DNA of 36,009 nucleotides from Paenibacillus sp. (GCA_031180825.1 JAPSLM010000023.1:1-36009), one strand, 5' to 3'. Shown: positions 1 through 7,803, counted from the first letter of the stretch. Notes: generated from the letters alone by a model not told the origin. Program-made: numbers and translations.

Positions 1-1
1 A

Positions 2-121
2 CACCCCTTGCTACAGTTGTATCGTTGGCTAAAAGTGCTGCTTTGGAAGCCGTTCAACATGTGGCTGGAACGGATTGAGCTTCGGCCTAGCCGAACCTCA
101 GTTGGGCGAAGAAAGAAATAG
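2..121 (+). CDS. 3' end of an unrecognised gene (partial)
   Basis: A reading frame is open from the window edge to a TAG at 119-121 and gives about 39 residues rich in Trp, Leu and, at the end, Arg and Lys (ending VGRRKK). It has no start inside the window. The basic tail would suit the C-terminus of a DNA-binding or transposase protein, but I recognise no family. An alternative frame is open to a TGA at about 76-78. Real coding status is uncertain. Confidence 0.2.
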   Translation, partial: HPLLQLYRWLKVLLWKPFNMWLERIELRPSRTSVGRRKK

Positions 122-223
122 CTTTTCTGGTGTGTAGCAATAAGTAATAAATGTATACGTTTACCAAATGGTCAAGCTAATGGTGTTATTTTGATAAAAA
201 AGAATATTGGTGGGTAATTATAA

Positions 224-664
224 ATGTTTAAAAAAATATATGTACTTTATCTTATAGTCTTTATTTCAATAACAATTTTTGGATTTATTATCGCAAATTA
301 CGGAATTAATAATCAGGATAAACATATTTATGTATTACCTAACGGTTATACGGGATGGGTTAAGATTGTATACGATCAAAAAGATAGCCCTCCACTTATT
401 CGTGAGGGACGTAATTACGTCAATTTAATTCCTGCCAATGGTATTTTGCGTACATCCAATCCTTCAACATCGGGCGTAATGGAGGTCTATTACCTTGATG
501 AACAAGGTAACCGCAATAAGCTTCCATCCGATATGATTCAATCCCGGAGACCAAAAGTTGTAGAAGTTCAGCGCTCAGATGGTACCTTTGAAGATCAAGC
601 CGTGTATCTTTTTTTCATTGGCACAAAAGAACAATGGAAAGAAGAAATGCTCAGAAACCCATAA
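224..664 (+). CDS. DUF6843-like membrane-anchored protein
   Basis: This 146-residue protein starts with a short basic segment (MFKKIY) and one hydrophobic helix (about residues 6-25, ending before NYGINNQ), so it is probably membrane-anchored or secreted. The remaining domain has the features I associate with DUF6843 proteins of Bacillales: YVLPNGYTGWVKIVYDQ at about residues 37-53, a central polar stretch, and YLFFIGTKEQ near the C-terminus. There is no lipobox Cys. Function is unknown. A weak GGTGGG ribosome site lies about 9 nt before the ATG. Base composition is AT-rich, unlike the GC-rich core of the window. It stands alone, followed by a decayed DUF3238 gene. Confidence 0.7.
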   Translation: MFKKIYVLYLIVFISITIFGFIIANYGINNQDKHIYVLPNGYTGWVKIVYDQKDSPPLIREGRNYVNLIPANGILRTSNPSTSGVMEVYYLDEQGNRNKLPSDMIQSRRPKVVEVQRSDGTFEDQAVYLFFIGTKEQWKEEMLRNP

Positions 665-689
665 TAATTTCAAAGTTCTTGTAGTTCAT

Positions 690-733
690 ACCCCTTCCGG
701 CTCGAACGGCTAGGTTTTTTTTATTTTTTTACA
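690..733 (+). terminator. weak possible terminator after DUF6843 gene
   Basis: A short imperfect hairpin (CCG...CGG inner stem, CCT...AGG outer stem) is followed by a long T-rich run starting at about 715. The stem is weak, so only the T-run and the position just downstream of the stop support it. Confidence 0.3.
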
Positions 734-737
734 TAAC

Positions 738-1305
738 AACGCGTTTATTCCAGAAGCTTGGATTCAATTTTGGCAAACATCCTCTGTGGAAATTTTGTAT
801 AATGGTAGTAATCGTGATTTCGACTATTACACGGAAAACAACGACCATAAATGGAAGTTGGCTTCTCATCTAGTCGTTGATTTTAACAATGGTAGCGTGA
901 CACACTACCCTGGTGTAGGGCCAACAACTGAGAGGACGGTCGATAAAAAGACCGGACAAATTCTTCGTGAGATCACAGATAGAGCTTCTACTAACGGTAT
1001 TCAATTAAATTACAAAACATGGGGCCCGAATAACGAGTATGTGGATATTCACGTTAAAGCTGCCGTAAATATTCCTACATTGCAACCCGTCGCCGGATAT
1101 TGATTGGGAATACGATATCAGAGTATACCGGGATGCCCGCGTAAAGGTACTTGGAAAACATGACGCTTATCCTGCTCACGAAATTTGGAAACGTGTAGAT
1201 TCTGGCTCCCCCGTATCTATCCATCAGTATGACCCAAGATGGACCGGAGAAACTGTTTATACCGGTTTATTAAAATTTAACCAATCGGTAGATACTACAG
1301 TTTGA
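738..1305 (+). pseudogene. DUF3238-like protein, truncated and frameshifted
   Basis: A frame is open from about 738 without a convincing start and reads FIPEAWIQFW... to a TGA at 1101-1103. The +1 frame takes over near 1084 with NPSPDIDWEYDIRVYRDARV and runs to a TGA at 1303-1305. Joined, the two parts resemble DUF3238 proteins of Bacillales: an N-terminal FIP..W motif, a central beta-rich part, and a C-terminal segment of the type HD.YPA.E.W.RVD followed by DPR.TGET. One frameshift near 1080-1084 and the missing 5' end mark it as broken. A GTG at 786 could start a shorter product, but homology-like sequence continues upstream of it. Family function is unknown. Confidence 0.55.
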
Positions 1306-1588
1306 AAAAACAGAAGAAATAAATGCAATGAGAAATCGAAGCTAGTCTTTTATCGGTGGGATTCTCACTGTTCATTTCAAGTTTCATACTTTGCAAAGCA
1401 TTTTCGCGCGGAATCTGGATATACCGACTTAGCTTGAGCATGTCTTTTTCGAAAAAGTTCAGAAGCTCTAACATCGCGTCGCTATCATCATCATTTTGAA
1501 CCAAGTATAACAGGTTCAAGAATCGAGCTTCCGATAAAGTGTCCGGAGCGTCTTTTTTTAAAAAAACAATCGCTCGCGTAAAAGCTTC
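1295..1588 (-). pseudogene. remnant of an unrecognised helical protein
   Basis: On the minus strand a frame is open from a TGA at 1589-1591 down to 1295 and gives about 98 residues. Up to about DKRLASISH it looks like real, amphipathic helical protein (EARFLNLLYLVQNDDDSD, then ELLNFFEKDMLKLSR). The only in-frame start is a TTG at 1519 with a poor ribosome site, and good-looking coding sequence continues upstream of it across a run of seven T and seven A. I read it as the 3' remnant of a gene whose start has been lost. No family is recognised. Confidence 0.3.
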
Positions 1589-1611
1589 TCAATATGCCCG
1601 TCGGTAGTTAT

Positions 1612-1649
1612 ATGAAATAAGCTTCCCTTGACAGGGGAGCTTATTTCAT
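1612..1649. repeat. 16-bp perfect hairpin (inverted repeat)
   Basis: Arms 1612-1627 and 1634-1649 are complementary over 16 bp (one G-T wobble) around the 6-nt loop TTGACA. The core is ATGAAATAAGCTTCCC. It lies 12 bp beyond the stop of the minus-strand XRE gene, where a terminator would be expected, but no T-tract follows on either strand. It may be a transcript 3' end, a processing signal or a mobile-element relic. Confidence 0.6.
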
Positions 1650-1660
1650 TTGACAAACGA

Positions 1661-1996
1661 TCAATATTGTTTAAAGAGAGCTTCCAAAACAGCCAAAGCT
1701 TTACGTTGGTCGCTCTCGCTTTGTTCATTAAGCAGAGAAATAGCATTGCTAACAATATCATTATCATGCCTGCGTATCTCTTCGGACTTCAACAAAGCGG
1801 ATATGCTGATTTCCAGCGCCTCCGCGATCTTTTCTAAAGTTTGTATCTTGAAGTTGTGTTCGCCGCGCTCCAATTTACCGATATAGGAAGGATTCGTAGC
1901 CACAAGTTCCGCAAGCTGTTCCTGAGTCATTCTCTTAACTTTTCGGAATTCCCGAATTTTTACGCCGATCTGTTTTGTTACAGAGGATTTCTCCAT
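1661..1996 (-). CDS. small XRE-family transcriptional regulator
   Basis: This 111-residue protein has a canonical XRE/Cro helix-turn-helix at about residues 9-65: a Q-rich recognition region (MTQEQLAELV), the NPSYIGKLERGEHN turn, and LEKIAEALEIS. A short C-terminal helical tail (about residues 75-111) may dimerise. Such proteins are DNA-binding repressors. The start is supported by GAGGTG about 6 nt before the ATG. It faces away from the frameshifted regulator at 2322; the dyad at 2148-2161 lies between them and is a possible operator. A 16-bp hairpin follows the stop. The regulated gene cannot be deduced. Confidence 0.85.
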   Translation of the reverse strand: MEKSSVTKQIGVKIREFRKVKRMTQEQLAELVATNPSYIGKLERGEHNFKIQTLEKIAEALEISISALLKSEEIRRHDNDIVSNAISLLNEQSESDQRKALAVLEALFKQY

Positions 1997-2321
1997 TTAT
2001 CACACCTCATTAAAAAGTGTAGACAAATGGGCCAAAAGAATTCAGGTATTTACATGGCCGAAAAACTGAAATTAACTGGCTCTATATGGCCTTTTTAAAA
2101 ACAGAGAATTTTTGTTTGTTTTTATGCAATTTAAGCCGAAAGGAGGAGATAGGACCCTATCCTAAATAAAATTATCTCTCTGACCATCTTAAAACAGAGG
2201 CTGGATACTTTTTGTTTTAAAATGTAAAATTATTACTAATTTATAAAATTTATTTTATATTTATGTTTTATCCCAATGGTATATTGTGGTAAGATCATTT
2301 TGTATTTGGGAGGTATTTTTC
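1997..2321. other. divergent intergenic region between two regulators
   Basis: This 325-bp AT-rich spacer separates the minus-strand XRE gene from the plus-strand regulator at 2322. It holds a short dyad at 2148-2161 and long A/T stretches at 2210-2280. I see no convincing ORF. Confidence 0.6.
2148..2161. promoter_or_regulatory. GATAGG-AC-CCTATC dyad, possible operator
   Basis: Perfect 6-bp arms around a 2-nt centre lie in the spacer between two divergent HTH regulator genes. That position suits an operator for one of them. No experimental or comparative support is available here. Confidence 0.3.
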
Positions 2322-3532
2322 ATGCGGGTTGTTAATCGCTCTTTGCGTTGGGAAATTGAAGACCAAATGAAGCTGCATGGTTATAATATCAATCAATTGG
2401 CGGAACTCACCGGGATTAATCCAGGAAATCTCAGCATGGCCTTGAACGGAATTTCCCGATCATTTACGATAGCCCAACTGGATGCCTTGGGAAAGCTGTT
2501 CGGAAAGGTGCCTGGATGGTTGTATGAGCTGTACACAGAAGAATGCATCTCCGAAGAAAAATTGTCCCGGCCACGATTAGTTCCATATTTGGTACGATGT
2601 GCGGAAGTAGGCCGAAATGATTGTATTGACGCGGTCGTATCTAAAATTCTTGACAGCCCGAGAAACGTAAAAATATCATCTATTCGGCAGCAGAGAAGCT
2701 CTTTCATAAGGGAAAACATAAACAATCGGAACGCTTTTACGAGCTTGTCGTGGAAAACGTCAAAGACAGCTTTTCCGAAATGCTGGCGATGAGTCACTAT
2801 CGGTTATTCACGATTGTAACCCAAGGTACAGATGCGGAAAAGAATTGGAAGGCCGTGATCCGATTTGATCCGTTTCGAAACCGGTTGCCGGAGAGTTATT
2901 GTTTGGACGCGTTGTTTCAATTAGCGCGAGCTTGTTATTCGTTGAAAAAGTGGAATGAGGTTGAAGAATATGCGAGCGAGATGGTGGAGCTAAGTATGAT
3001 TCAATGCAGAGATAGAGAGGTAACGCCCAAACGGCATCTTGTTTATTACTACGGTATGGGGCTTTTGTATAAAGGAGCTGTGCTTGAAAGGCAAGGGTTA
3101 TATGAGCAGTCGAAAAAATATATACGAAGTTATGCTGATCTGGAATGGTTAGAACCCCTTGATCTTAACCGGTTAAATGACGTTATATCCGGGTTGAATG
3201 GCATCATTGTGTCAGCGAATACATTTGGGTTCAATGTTGATCATGTGCTGTCGCGTTTTTCGAGTTTCATTGAACGTTTCAATTCATTTAACCATGATCC
3301 GATTCTTTCGGATCGACATCTTCGATATCGATATCACAAAGCTATTTATGAGTTTAATAAAGAGCGTTACGAATACGGGGTGAAAGAAACGTTACTCTGT
3401 ATTTCCCTATGCTTGGACATGAAGCGAAATGAAGACTTGGCCCGCTGCCTCTCTTTATTTGAAAAACATCGAAAATACGCATCAGAAAAACAAGTCCAGT
3501 ATTATGAATCTATTAGGATTTGGGTTGATTAA
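2322..3532 (+). pseudogene. HTH regulator with helical-repeat C-terminus, frameshifted
   Basis: The N-terminal frame starts at ATG 2322 behind GGGAGG. It encodes a Cro/C1-type HTH (about residues 10-65: INQLAELTGINPGNLSMALNG) and stays meaningful to about ILDSP at 2659. The +1 frame then continues, reading EKRKNIIYSAAEKLFHKGK and running as a long alpha-helical, TPR-like segment to the stop at 3532. Restoring one C in the CCC run at 2657-2659 would join them into a protein of about 403 residues. As read, the first frame runs to an out-of-frame tail ending at 2792; a GTG at 2750 could restart the second. HTH plus TPR-like helices is the layout of peptide-responsive regulators (Rap/NprR/PlcR type), but membership of that group is inference. 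It could be a true mutation or a sequencing error. Confidence 0.65.
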
Positions 3533-3611
3533 CCATACCAAATGTCAAATCGGCAATCGAGAGAATTGTGTATTTTTGGTTGTACAATTGACAAATAATT
3601 GGGAATCCTGA
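3504..3611 (+). CDS. possible 35-residue small ORF overlapping regulator 3' end
   Basis: An ATG at 3504 inside the last codons of the frameshifted regulator opens 35 codons (MNLLGFGLINHTK...) ending before the terminator at 3623. Peptide-pheromone genes often overlap their HTH-TPR regulators in this way. However, the peptide lacks a clear secretion signal and the ribosome site is poor, so it may not be expressed. Confidence 0.15.
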   Translation: MNLLGFGLINHTKCQIGNRENCVFLVVQLTNNWES

Positions 3612-3622
3612 AGGGGATGCTC

Positions 3623-3652
3623 AGCATTCTGCACAAGGCAGAATGCTTTTTA
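3623..3652 (+). terminator. rho-independent terminator
   Basis: Perfect 10-bp arms AGCATTCTGC (3623-3632) and GCAGAATGCT (3638-3647), with a 5-nt loop, are followed by a T-rich run. It lies about 90 bp after the regulator stop. Confidence 0.8.
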
Positions 3653-3756
3653 TACGAAGATGTGGTTCAGGGTGGTTTTGCACGAATGGTTATCTTGTAT
3701 TTGGATATAATATCCTATGGACCTGATTTTACTGACCCAGTAATCAAGTCCTTTTT

Positions 3757-4143
3757 CTTTTTTGGGCAGATAATTCGACCCCAATTCTTGGCGCAAGTGG
3801 AAGAGCATATCGAGGCTCTACAAGGAGAGATTGACCGACCGTTTACTAAAGCCATACAGAAAGGAAATGGACTTACTGTCAACCATTCCGGGAATTCAAG
3901 AAGATGCTGCGGCGAGCATTCTAGCGGAGATTGGTACAGATATGTCTGTATTTCCTTCTAAAAATCATCTGGCTTCGTGGGCTGCTGTCTGTCCGGGAAA
4001 TAACGAAAGTGCAGGCAAAAAGAGAAGTTCCAAAAACAAACAAAGGCAATAAGGGACTAAAAGCCGTCCTTTGCCAAGCGGCCTGGGCTGCATCTAAAAC
4101 TAAAAACACCAGCATTGCCGCCTGTGTTCCTATCCATAGCTAA
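3757..4143 (+). pseudogene. IS110-family transposase fragment, frameshifted twice
   Basis: Three consecutive frames together spell the C-terminal half of an IS110-type transposase (Transposase_20 region). The first has a helical part (FLAQVEEHIEALQGEIDR). After a shift near 3838 comes KPYRKEMDLLSTIPGI, then AASILAEIGTDMSVFPS and ASWAAVCPGNNESAGKKR. After a shift near 4045 comes NKGLKAVLCQAAWAASK up to TAA 4141-4143. The N-terminal DEDD half and the very C-terminus are absent. The element is dead and no terminal repeats can be assigned. It shows that this flank has hosted an insertion sequence. Confidence 0.8.
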
Positions 4144-4583
4144 CGAAAAATTATCACGATGCCGGCAGTTTCGTCTAGTTCAAGCTATCGTATCCATAGC
4201 TGAACAAAATCGTGCGTTAGCTTATATATTACTTACCCACATGGGTTTGCCCTTATTTGAGGGACTAACTATTGCACGAGATACGTTATGTTCCTTAAGC
4301 TTCTCCAACGCAGGTTCAATCAATAAAATTCAAGATGTGCTCTAATGATTTGGGTGTAATTATGGCAGATAAATCATTTGTTCTGACTTCAAACAAATGA
4401 TTTATCTCGTGATATTCCCTTTATTTAATTCCAAACTCAACGACACCAAGAAAGCGAGTACTTCGCAAGAGGTCACCCCGAGTTCCTCTGCTAACTCTCT
4501 TTTTTACTGAACAATCTCCGGCCCGTAAAGGTTGGCGAAAGACGATCTATTTCAAGGCTTGACCAGCGCAATTTTCGTAAATC
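4144..4583. other. gene-free spacer with hairpin
   Basis: No convincing gene is seen. The stretch contains an 11-bp direct repeat TATCCATAGCT (about 4131 and 4191, the first copy overlapping the transposase remnant), the 16-bp hairpin at 4367-4407, and a minus-strand scrap near 4440-4500 reading ELAEELGVTSCEVLAF with no start codon. Confidence 0.5.
4367..4407. repeat. 16-bp perfect hairpin (inverted repeat)
   Basis: Arms AGATAAATCATTTGTT (4367-4382) and its exact complement (4392-4407) flank a 9-nt loop. No T-tract follows, so a standard terminator is unlikely. It lies between the IS110 remnant and the DnaA-box cluster. Confidence 0.6.
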
Positions 4584-4624
4584 TGTGGATAATGTGGATA
4601 AAATGTGTATAAAATTGTGGATAA
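4584..4624 (-). promoter_or_regulatory. cluster of four DnaA-box-like 9-mers
   Basis: Within 41 bp the plus strand carries TGTGGATAA at 4584, 4593 and 4616 and TGTGTATAA at 4604. These are reverse complements of TTATCCACA and TTATACACA, which match the DnaA box consensus TTATNCACA. All four point the same way, spaced 9, 11 and 12 bp. The cluster ends 3 bp from the stop codon of the oxidoreductase gene. No dnaA, dnaN, rpmH or plasmid replication gene is present, so it is more likely a DnaA-titration or regulatory cluster, or an origin relic, than a working origin. Confidence 0.6.
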
Positions 4625-4627
4625 GGA

Positions 4628-5611
4628 TTAGGATCCGCTTCTGACGTCCAACAGCACCTTCCCCGTGCTTTGCCGGCTTTCCACCCATTCGTGGGCTTTG
4701 GCGGCGTCGGCCAATGGAAAGCGTGCGCCGATTTTGATCGTCAAACGGCCGTCGGCCAAGTACGGCAGCACCCGCTCGGCCACGCTGCGCAACAGGTGGG
4801 GGCGCTTGCTTCGGGTCGTGCCCAGGCTGAACCCGAGGATGGAGCGGCAGCTCGCATGCAGGTCCGAAGTCTTGATGTTCCCCGCGGGACCGCCCGAATT
4901 GCCGAAGTGGACCAGACGGCCGTAGGGTGCCAGGCAGAGCAGGCTTTGCTCCGTCACGGTGCCCGCTATCGAGTCCAGGATGACGTTGACGCCTTCCCCG
5001 TTCGTCAGGTCGTTGACCTTCGCGGCAAAATCCCCCTTTGCATATGAGAGCACATGATCCGCGCCCGCCTCCAAAGCGATGCCCGCCTTGCTCTCGCTGC
5101 CGACGGTTCCGATCACCTTTCCCGCGCCCAGCAGCTTCGCCAGCTGGATGGCCGTCGTGCCGACGCCGCCTGCCGCCGCGTGGATCAGGACGGTCTCGCC
5201 TGGCTCCAGTCTGGCAATGTCCGCGAGCAGCTTGTACGAAAGAAACGAAACGATCGGGCAGGCTGCCGCCGTATCGAAGCTAAGGCTGTCCGGGATGGCG
5301 AACGTCAGATTTTCGTCCGCCGCGATATATTCGGCATAAGAGCCGTGTTGAGGAAAAGCGATGACACGCTGTCCGACCTGCAGCTGACGGACCTCGGACC
5401 CGACCTGCTCGATCGTCCCCGCCGCATCCAGCCCCGGAATGAACGGAAGGGTCCCGCCCTTTTTTCCGTATCTCGATTTGATATCGGCAAAATTGACGCT
5501 GGTCGTCTCCACGCGGATCAACACTTGGTTCGGGCCGATGACCGGCTTATCGACGTCCGTGTAGCTCATGTGCTCCGGACCGCCGAATTGCGTTACCTGA
5601 ATGGCTTTCAT
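4628..5611 (-). CDS. zinc-independent MDR oxidoreductase (NADPH:quinone reductase-like)
   Basis: This 327-residue medium-chain dehydrogenase/reductase resembles the quinone oxidoreductase/zeta-crystallin branch. Visible features are the N-terminal GroES-like domain with a VNFADIKSRYG segment (about 39-49), PGLDAAGTIEQVG (59-71), and the Rossmann NAD(P)H loop AAAGGVG (about 145-151). The Cys/His zinc ligands of alcohol dehydrogenases are not evident. The family reduces quinones or activated alkenes with NADPH in the cytosol. The start at 5611 is chosen because AGAGGAGG lies about 9 nt upstream; an upstream in-frame start near 5701 has no such site. It lies 99 bp downstream of a LysR gene on the same strand, suggesting cotranscription or direct control by it. 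Confidence 0.85.
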   Translation of the reverse strand: MKAIQVTQFGGPEHMSYTDVDKPVIGPNQVLIRVETTSVNFADIKSRYGKKGGTLPFIPGLDAAGTIEQVGSEVRQLQVGQRVIAFPQHGSYAEYIAADENLTFAIPDSLSFDTAAACPIVSFLSYKLLADIARLEPGETVLIHAAAGGVGTTAIQLAKLLGAGKVIGTVGSESKAGIALEAGADHVLSYAKGDFAAKVNDLTNGEGVNVILDSIAGTVTEQSLLCLAPYGRLVHFGNSGGPAGNIKTSDLHASCRSILGFSLGTTRSKRPHLLRSVAERVLPYLADGRLTIKIGARFPLADAAKAHEWVESRQSTGKVLLDVRSGS

Positions 5612-5710
5612 GGCTTGCTTCCTCCTCTGTGAGCAGATGACAAACAAGGAAGACTTCGCCGGACCGCCGGAAAACTCCTTTATTTGCGCGGAACGGAACA
5701 CGAAGGGCCG

Positions 5711-6601
5711 TTACTCCAGAAAATGATCGATAAAGCGGCGGGCGGTTTTGGACAAGTAGCGGTTGTTCAGCCACAGAATGCCTACGTCGGATTGAAAATC
5801 GGCATCGGACAGCGGAAGCGTCCGGATCGACGGAAGCGGGAACGCGGTCATGACGGATTTGGGCAGCACCGTCGCTCCGAGGCCGGCCGCGACCATAGCG
5901 ATGATGACCGCGACGCTGGAGCATTCGCAGATGATGCGCGGCTCGAAGCCGTGACGGCGGCACTCGTGAACCACCCGGTCATGCATGCCGGTCGTCCGGT
6001 CCGTTTTCAGCGTCAGAAACGGGAAGTCCGCCAGCTCCTGCATGCGGATCGTCTCCTGTGCCGGGTCCGGCAGCCACTTGCCGGGGATGACGACGACGAA
6101 CGGATCGGACGGCAGCGGCCGTACCGCATACGACTGCGACTCGGAGGAAGCCTCGAAAGGGAGCCGGGCGACGATCAGCTCAATGCTGCGTTTCTCCAAC
6201 TGCTCGCCGAGGAGGAAATGATCGCCCTCCCAGATCCGGAAGGTGACCTCCGGGTACTTCTCCCGGAACGTCTCGATGCGCTGGGGCAGAAGCGAGATGC
6301 ACGAGACGACCGCGCCGATGGATAGCACGCCTTGGACGCTCTCGTCCAGCTCCTTCACTTCCTGCATCGACTCGTTGAACTGATGCAGCAGGCTTTCCGC
6401 CTTCTGCCGCAGCAGCTCCCCCGCATGCGTCAGCCGCAGCCGTTTGCCGTCCCGGTCGAACAAGGTCACCCCGAGCTCCTCCTCCATCAGCTTGAGCTGC
6501 CGGCTGAGCGGGGGCTGCTCCATGTTCAGCGCTTTGGCCGCGCGCGTTATTTGCCCTTCCTTCACAATCGCCAAAAAATATCTCAACTGACGCAAATCCA
6601 T
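5711..6601 (-). CDS. LysR-family transcriptional regulator
   Basis: This 296-residue LTTR has the N-terminal winged HTH at about residues 1-60 (MDLRQLRYFLAIVKEGQIT, then AAKALNMEQPPLSRQLKLME and LFDR). A periplasmic-binding-like effector domain follows from about residue 90 (GAVVSCISLLPQRIETFREKYPEV). A GAAGGGAGC ribosome site precedes the ATG. It is divergent from the branched-chain aminotransferase gene and upstream of the MDR oxidoreductase on its own strand, so it may control either. A perfect T-N11-A dyad sits 22 bp upstream of its start. The inducer is unknown. Confidence 0.9.
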   Translation of the reverse strand: MDLRQLRYFLAIVKEGQITRAAKALNMEQPPLSRQLKLMEEELGVTLFDRDGKRLRLTHAGELLRQKAESLLHQFNESMQEVKELDESVQGVLSIGAVVSCISLLPQRIETFREKYPEVTFRIWEGDHFLLGEQLEKRSIELIVARLPFEASSESQSYAVRPLPSDPFVVVIPGKWLPDPAQETIRMQELADFPFLTLKTDRTTGMHDRVVHECRRHGFEPRIICECSSVAVIIAMVAAGLGATVLPKSVMTAFPLPSIRTLPLSDADFQSDVGILWLNNRYLSKTARRFIDHFLE

Positions 6602-6622
6602 CGCGGGCCGCTCCCTTCATTC

Positions 6623-6637
6623 ATACCTTCAAGGTAT
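6623..6637. promoter_or_regulatory. ATACCTTCAAGGTAT dyad, LysR-type operator candidate
   Basis: A perfect 7-1-7 inverted repeat contains the T-N11-A pattern typical of LTTR recognition sites. It lies 22 bp upstream of the lysR start and about 100 bp upstream of ilvE, in the shared divergent promoter region. Autoregulation is the likely role; control of ilvE is possible. Confidence 0.5.
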
Positions 6638-6735
6638 CGTTCTCCAATAAAACAGATATTTTCAATATATCGGAAGAACTGATACCATTCAACTAATACG
6701 ATAAGAATAACCTTTAAAAAGAGGAGTTGCGCAGA

Positions 6736-7803
6736 ATGGCCCTTACGATCGAAGTGGAGCTGACCAAGGCCCCGAAACAAAAGCCCGATGTCAGCCGAAT
6801 CGGATTTGGAACCGTATTCACGGACCACATGTTTATGCTGGATTATGAGGAAGGCCGCGGGTGGCATTCTCCCCGTGTCGTGCCGTACCAGTCGATCAGC
6901 TTGGACCCGGCGGCGAAAGTGTTTCATTACGGCCAGACGGTATTCGAAGGGTTGAAAGCGTACCGGACGGCGGACGGACGCATTCTGGTGTTCCGTCCGG
7001 ATCAAAACTTCAAGCGCTTGAACCATTCGAACGACCGGATGAGCATTCCGCACCTGGACGAGGAGCTGGCGCTGGAAGGGCTGAAGAAGCTGGTCCAGAC
7101 GGACCGGGACTGGGTACCGGCCATCGAGGGCACTTCGCTGTATATTCGTCCGTTCGTCATTGCGACAGAGCCCGTGCTGGGCGTGGCCGCTTCGAAACGG
7201 TATATCTTCATGATCATCATGTCGCCGGTCGGAGCTTACTACGCCGAAGGCATCCGTCCGGTCAAAATCCACGTCGAATCGGAATTCGTCCGCGCCGTCC
7301 CGGGCGGAACCGGCAGCGCGAAGACGGCCGGGAACTACGCCGCAAGTCTCAAGGCGCAGGAGGAAGCCGCGCTGGAAGGGTATTCGCAGGTGCTGTGGCT
7401 CGACGGCGTGCATAAGAAGTACGTGGAAGAAGTCGGAAGCATGAACGTGTTTTTCAAGGTCGGCGGCAAGGTCATCACCCCGGCGCTGAACGGCAGCATT
7501 CTGAAAGGGATCACCCGGGATTCGATGATTCAATTGCTGCAAAGCTGGGGCGTTCCGGTCGAAGAGCGTCCGGTCAGCATCGAGGAGCTGTACGAAGCGC
7601 ACGGGGCGGGCAAGCTCGAAGAAGCATTCGGCACGGGCACGGCCGCGGTCATCTCCCCGATCGGCGAGCTGAACTGGCGCGGCGAGAAGCTGGTCATCAA
7701 CGGCGGCGAGACCGGCGAGCTGTCCGCGAAGCTGTACGAGACGCTCACCGGCATCCAGAGCGGGAAGCTCGAAGATAAGCTCGGCTGGATGGTGCAGGTG
7801 TAA
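6736..7803 (+). CDS. ilvE: branched-chain amino acid aminotransferase
   Basis: This 355-residue class IV PLP aminotransferase reversibly transfers the amino group between Leu, Ile or Val and 2-oxoglutarate in the cytosol. Recognisable family segments are QTVFEGLKAYRT (about 76-87), the TSLYIRPFVIATEPVLGV substrate-loop strand, and the PLP-lysine region GTGSAKTAGNYAASLKAQ, where the Lys of SAK is the likely Schiff-base residue. Further on are EEVGSMNVFF and EAFGTGTAAVISPIG, the phosphate-binding end. Length fits the eukaryote-like/long IlvE group of Bacillales. ATG 6736 is chosen because GAGGAG lies 9 nt upstream; an in-frame TTG at 6727 abuts that site. It could supply branched-chain keto acids for fatty acid or peptide precursors, but no direct link to the distal NRPS cluster is shown. 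Confidence 0.93.
   Translation: MALTIEVELTKAPKQKPDVSRIGFGTVFTDHMFMLDYEEGRGWHSPRVVPYQSISLDPAAKVFHYGQTVFEGLKAYRTADGRILVFRPDQNFKRLNHSNDRMSIPHLDEELALEGLKKLVQTDRDWVPAIEGTSLYIRPFVIATEPVLGVAASKRYIFMIIMSPVGAYYAEGIRPVKIHVESEFVRAVPGGTGSAKTAGNYAASLKAQEEAALEGYSQVLWLDGVHKKYVEEVGSMNVFFKVGGKVITPALNGSILKGITRDSMIQLLQSWGVPVEERPVSIEELYEAHGAGKLEEAFGTGTAAVISPIGELNWRGEKLVINGGETGELSAKLYETLTGIQSGKLEDKLGWMVQV

Noticed and set aside
4115..4345. 76-codon plus-strand frame after the IS110 remnant
   Set aside because: No ribosome site, no recognisable family, and it starts inside the transposase debris.
4584..4624. A functional chromosomal or plasmid origin
   Set aside because: No dnaA, dnaN, rpmH or rep gene is in the window, and no obvious unwinding AT-cluster adjoins the boxes. 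Kept only as a DnaA-box cluster.
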